Source of the DNA: Triplophysa rosa
Taxonomy: Eukaryota; Chordata; Actinopteri; Cypriniformes; Nemacheilidae
Direction of reading: 5' to 3'
Assembly: GCF_024868665.1 (NCBI RefSeq)
Contig: NC_079898.1
Location: 6,644,096-6,708,095 of the forward strand
DNA length: 64,000 bases
Shown: positions 59,150 through 64,000 of the stretch, piece by piece
Numbering within the stretch: position 1 is the stretch's first letter
How the letters are laid out: every line of letters begins with the position of its first letter
Position numbers and translations under genes: made by a program
The notes under the pieces: generated by a model
What the model was told of the DNA's origin: nothing
Seen by the model: only the letters and a program-made list of their open reading frames with translations
Databases searched by the model: none

Positions 59150-59260
59150 GCATCATGTTGGCAACCAAAGGTCGTGGGTTCAATCCCAGAGATCATACTC
59201 TGATATGATGCTTACATTGAATGCACTGTAAATTGCTTTGAATAAAAGCATTTTCTTTTA
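59150..59260 (+). repeat. tRNA-derived SINE remnant
   Basis: GTTGGCAACCAAAGGTCGTGGGTTCAATCCC resembles a tRNA B-box region (GGTTCAATCCC), and 60 bases on the sequence TGTAAATTGCTTTGAATAAAAGC matches the fish SINE tail. It starts right after the family B element. Confidence 0.6.
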
Positions 59261-59399
59261 CAAGTAAGGCTGGTACACAGCTGTGGTATTATATGTTACA
59301 TTATTGTATTGCTGACCAATCAGCATCCAGAATCAAAACTATCCGTTCGATATATTGTAGTGTGCTGGTAACAGTATCAATATTACTTTTGCCCAGAAC

Positions 59400-59930
59400 T
59401 GATTAATCGAGTTCATAATGAACTCAGAAACACGGGGCATCTAATCCCCAGCACATTTACAAAGGACTGCCAAAGCAGGCAGACTCCCAGGCCACTGCAT
59501 GGATTGTGAGGGGCCATAGACAAGAGCTGGAGACCCACTGGGAGGAGAGAAAACATTCGCTGGCCCTGTCTGACACCAGGGGTTAGGGGGTCAACCTCAG
59601 CCACTGTAGGCAGCTTAGAAGAGAGGGTGTCCCCTCTCTCCCCCCAGCACCATCATTTTGAAGAGCAGGCAGCTGGCAGGTGTCAGGAGTTACAAAGAGC
59701 CATCTGTGCACAGAGAACGGTCCCCACTATTCCCTCGCCGGCTACTTCATTAAACTTTCCACTTTATAAAGCCAATGAGCTGGCTCTATCAAACTGACCA
59801 GAGAGTGCATGGGACGGGGTCCAAAAGATGTTGTGCCTCAGGATGGCCCACTTTGCGAGTTACTTGCTGAACTTTTCTGCAGTTTTTAGACAGGCCTTGT
59901 TGAGAGGTGTTTAAAGGGGAACTGCCATTG
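59400..59930. other. Single-copy-looking non-coding block
   Basis: Balanced composition, no copies elsewhere in the window, and no known repeat ends or coding frame of note. It stands out from the transposon-rich surroundings and could be a conserved non-coding element or an untranslated exon. Confidence 0.3.
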
Positions 59931-61392
59931 TTATTGGTTTTTAAAAAAACTCAATTTAATGCATTCACTACACAAAATGGTGATTTATTCATCCATAAAT
60001 TATAAATTATAAAAAGGAATTGGTTTGGCTGTGTGATGGATTGGCCATCTATCCAGGGTGTGCCCTGCCTGTGGCCCAAGATGCTGGGAAAGGTTCCCGC
60101 CCTCCACGACCTTGCTGAAGACAAGTGGATTTGGAGAATGAAGAAATGGATGGAGTTTGCTTTGGTTATTTGGACAATCTTCTTTAACCCAAATCACTTT
60201 CAAAAGACTAATAGATTTGTGTTTAGTAATATGGGAATTCAAATTATTTAGATTATTTTTTACTTATTATTATTATTTTCTGTCCTTTGAGGCTTTTAAT
60301 TCAATAGGACAGTGAAGAGAGGATGGGAAATCATACAAGGTTAGAGAGAGGGGAAAGACCACAAGGTGTGACTTAAACTCGGGTCGCCCGAAGCGCTGTT
60401 GTTGACCTTGCTGCCCATTGGGCTGTTGGTGCTGACAGTACTTTGTCTTCGGATACAACATTTTTAAATCTCACCTACAACAAGTCATATTAGTGTGTGC
60501 CGTAAATGATATTTCATTCTTTACATCTGTAAAACATCTTTACATTCATAAAAACAATTATCTATATTTCCATGACTGGACTATATCGCATTATTTGTTT
60601 TCTTTTTTCAATTATTTTTGCGTAATATTTTTGTGTATTCTGCGTAACTGCTATGCATGTTCGCACTTGTGTGTATACGTGAACAAAATTGTTGGTTCCA
60701 CTTAAAAAATAATTTAACTGATTGCTTTAAAATTTTGAGCTAATTCAACTTGAGTTAACTAATATTTTCAAGTTGATTAACTTAAAATTGTAAGGCAACC
60801 ATTTTAAGTTGAACCAACAAATTGTTTTTTACAGTGTACAATAAAACTCTTTGTGATACTGATTCTGATTTAAGTGATTATTTGCGATCAATTTGATTTA
60901 TCAACGTATTTTTTTAAATATTTTTCCTTAAACGACAGCCTAACTACTATATGTTTAATGACTGAATTCACTGCTTTGATTGATTGTGATTATTATCATT
61001 TGTTAGCAACACTGCTTGTTTGTGGAGTGGATGTTGAAACAGTTAAATGTGTAACGATCCTGAATGGAAAGGGTGGTCTCCGGATATGAGGGGGAAATGG
61101 CCACAGTAAGGAAAAGCTCATTCTTTGGACTGTCAAATAGGAAATGGGTACAGATTCCAAGGAAACCATCTTGTTCCTGACTAATAATTTGGACAGACCC
61201 TCGTCTGATAGAGAAAAAGTTTTCAGACAGGGCTGAGGTCTCTGCCATACATCCCTGCACACATTTGCAGAGTGAATGCAGTCAAGTGTGTAGCAGTTTG
61301 GAGGGTTCTGATGGCTTTCTAGGAATCTGCTCCTGTGATGATACATTTTCCTTGTGTAACTACGTAATTTGATGGTTTAGTCTTCATTACAG
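59931..61392. other. No gene; one palindromic MITE inside
   Basis: Apart from the palindromic element at 60687-60838 I see no gene. 60030-60180 reads as a short compositionally mixed stretch, and 60990-61340 looks single-copy like 59400-59930. No splice-bounded frame was convincing. Confidence 0.4.
60687..60838. repeat. Palindromic MITE with TTGTTGGTT ends
   Basis: Left ATTGTTGGTTCCACTTAAAA and right TTTTAAGTTGAACCAACAA are inverted; the middle AACTTGAGTTAACTAATATT is itself palindromic. Fragments recur near 52934 and at 63855-64000. Confidence 0.75.
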
Positions 61393-61699
61393 CAGTGGTT
61401 CTCAAACTCTTTTGTTGTAAGGCCCCCTTTGTGTAGAGTGCATCGCTTTGCGGCCCCCCAAATAAAGACTTATAATCTTAAATTTAACATTTTTATTTAA
61501 GCAAAACATATTAATTATTATCGGTTATATAATGCTGAAACATCAATTCTTTTGTCTGGTGGTCTTATTTTTCTGATGTTTGATTGCATAAAATCTATGA
61601 TCAATTTCTATATTTCATAAAATGCCACAAAATCTGTGGCCCCCTGGATCCATCTCGGGTCTCCCCCAGGGGCCACGGCTCCCAGTTTGAGAACTACTG
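61393..61699. mobile_element. Short hAT element, 307 bp, perfect TSD
   Basis: The ends CAGTGGTTCTCAAACTCTTT and GTTTGAGAACTACTG are inverted, with the duplication CATTACAG at 61385-61392 and 61700-61707. It belongs to the same family as the middle element in phf10 intron 6 (41155-44323). Confidence 0.9.
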
Positions 61700-61707
61700 C
61701 ATTACAG

Positions 61708-64000
61708 TGTTGTCTGTCATCTTTTAACGTGACCCCCACTGAATCTGTCCCCACACAAAGCTTTGCGAATTTCCGACATTCACCTTTCTGTTGTTATTAA
61801 GAGTGTATAGTACTCATTTTACTGTGTTTTAGCCCATTCTGCAGATTTAGCCTCAGAATAAACACAGTACATTTTAGAATAGTATTTGTGACTGCTGCTG
61901 TTAATTGTTTCAATATTAAATAAAGGCATCATATTGCATGACAGCATGATTGACAATATCTTTTGCATATATAGACCAGATGTGAAAACTGGTCCAGAAG
62001 CACTTCCAGTTTCATTTGTACATTTACATTTATTAATTTGGCATTTGTATTTATTTTATTGAATTTGTTGTATTATTGTATTGTATTGTATTGTATTTAT
62101 TTTATTGTAAATCTTACATATATAATTAAATCTTAAAGATATTCAGTTAACAGTATACATTCAGTTACCTCGTTGTATTTTATTCAAACGTATAAAAAAC
62201 TGAAACAGGAAGTTCTTCTGGACCAGCATACGTTTTCCAAAGGGGTCTATAGATAGACACATAACTATTGTACTATTATTGTACCCCGAAACTGGGATTG
62301 TAAGCTCATGTTTTGTAAGACTTAAATTGATCATATTTTATATGAGCTTAATAGAAGAGGATTTTTCTTTTGTTTTTTGTTTTGTCATGTTCTGTCAAAA
62401 TGTGTAGTTTTCACTCACTGTAGTTCAGTTGATTTTCATTTTACACGCTTGTGTACTTTGCAGCTTTTTCTGAATGAGAACTCCACGTTTAGTGTCAAAA
62501 AAGTTTGTTTTGTTTATATGTACTGTTGAACATTGTGTTTATCTAAAACAGTTGATAATACAACAATTATCAGATCAAATATAATCACAGAATAAGGCTG
62601 TGTCTGTGCTTCAATAACTACAGAAACACATCATTCTTGATATTTTGTGTGTAGCACTTCTGTCCATCAAAAAAGCAGGTTTTTTATTTTTAACTTTGAA
62701 AGTTTGGCAGAATATATTGTTGTGGATATCTGTGTTTTTGCCCGAAGTATATCCTAAGTAACTTTTAAAGATTTGACACTAAAAACCTGCACCGTGTCAA
62801 TGTTATGTGCAAATCCACAGTCATTCACATTTATATTTATGCATTTGCAGATGCTTTTACTGAAGGTAACTTACAGTGCGTTCAAACACATTATCTGTCT
62901 AGTCTTCGCTGGAATCAAACCCATGACCTTTGTGCTAACGGCTTAACAATTTATTAAGCATCATACTTTTCATTGTGCCATTTGTTTTGTTTTGTCTAAG
63001 AAGTGTTCTTAACATTAAAGGGAAGGCTATTTACTTTGAACAAAACCACACAATCTTTTCTCCTGATTTAGTGCGTTCAAAATGTTCTACTCTTCAGCTC
63101 TTATATAATTCTTCTGGCACTTTTGACAATCGTGGCACACAATGTTGGCATAGGTAAAGCTCTTTCTGCTGTGAGGTATAAGCCTGCTTTACAATACCAA
63201 CCGACAGACTACTAAAGGTTCTGATAGCATGTCATCTTCACCCTTACTGTTTCTAGCTTTTAAAGTGTGATTCATTAACAATTGTTTCAGAGCATGATAG
63301 TGACAGGAGAAAACCGAATGACGTCATAAAAGCAAATAAAAATCCATCAACATACATGAGTGAAAAGGTAAACACTCTCTACATTGTGTCAGGTTCAATC
63401 AGACAGTTTATGGCTGTGCTTCTGTTTACATTAGCGTTTCTTTTTCCCCTTCCATGTGCAGCAGATAGAGGGCGGATGCTGGCAAGGGCTTCCTCCAGGT
63501 CCTGATGCACTTCCTCAGTAAAACTTTTAGCCAGACCTCATCAGCCTGAACAATATCACAAGCATTCCGCTGGAACAACCTCACACACACAAACTTACAC
63601 TGAGATGTTCAATCTGACATTCCTTTTTATAATATAGGACAATGATTCTGAATATGTATTTGCGAATCTGCTGGTTTTGTTGTATAAAGATGTTTTGGAT
63701 TTACATTTTTTTAACTAAGCAAGTTTTTTCTTCTTTTTTTGTATTTCTCATTATTCTCAGATTCTCTGGAAATAAATTATCATTACTGTACAGAAAAATA
63801 AATAAAATGCAAGTAAGTTATCTTAACTATTAAAAAAGAGCGCTTGTGCAACAATGATTTGTTGTTTTAACTTAAAAAATCAAGTTACCTGGCTGCCTTA
63901 AAATTGTGTTAATTCAACTTAAAAATATTAGTTAACAAAACACCAAATTGCACCAAATTTATGTGATAACTTATATTTTTACGTGTGAATGAATATGAAT
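61708..64000. other. No recognisable gene; SINE and MITE scraps
   Basis: AT-rich DNA to the window edge. It includes a reversed SINE piece at 62815-62950 (TTTGCAGATGCTTTTACTGA and GGAATCAAACCCATGACC) and, from about 63855, part of the palindromic element seen at 60687, cut by the window end. Short TGTATTGTATTGTA repeats lie near 62070-62095. Confidence 0.45.
62815..62950 (-). repeat. tRNA-derived SINE remnant (reverse orientation)
   Basis: The order is the same as at 3705-3835: a reversed tail (GCATTTGCAGATGCTTTTAC) followed by a reversed B-box-like GGAATCAAACCCATGACC. The copies are diverged from each other. Confidence 0.55.

Overview
The window is vertebrate nuclear DNA, almost certainly from a cyprinid or closely related ray-finned fish. 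It holds two intact spliced genes whose proteins are nearly identical to vertebrate orthologues. Both sit in AT-rich DNA crowded with DNA-transposon debris: hAT elements with 8-bp target duplications, TTAA-flanked miniature elements, Harbinger-type elements, tRNA-derived SINE pieces, and many CT and CA runs. There is no bacterial-style gene packing, operon or CRISPR array.

The core is a head-to-head gene pair. actr2 (ARP2, actin nucleation) is on the minus strand from 38255 to 26088 in nine coding exons. phf10 (BAF45a, SWI/SNF chromatin remodelling) is on the plus strand from 39408 to 51307 in twelve coding exons. The two start codons are about 1.15 kb apart and must share a promoter region. 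I reconstructed both reading frames exon by exon: every junction is GT-AG, phases agree, and the products are 394 and 481 residues.

From 1 to 26 kb I find no complete gene. A CpG-rich stretch at 2.9-3.1 kb holds a possible minus-strand first exon, and a second CpG-rich stretch at 22.3-22.6 kb carries a CRE palindrome. The rest is mostly transposons, including a layered complex at 8.95-15.6 kb. In that complex a broken RecQ-like helicase fragment lies in an element with an apparent 11-bp target duplication, and it is split by a non-autonomous LTR retroelement.

The actr2 and phf10 introns hold well-dated nested insertions. The best is phf10 intron 6, where three hAT elements sit one inside another, each with a perfect 8-bp duplication. 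phf10 intron 9 holds a 0.94-kb CATAACA-type satellite.

From 51.4 to 64 kb there are two unrecognised coding-like stretches (54.1 and 54.6 kb), more transposons, and single-copy-looking non-coding DNA.
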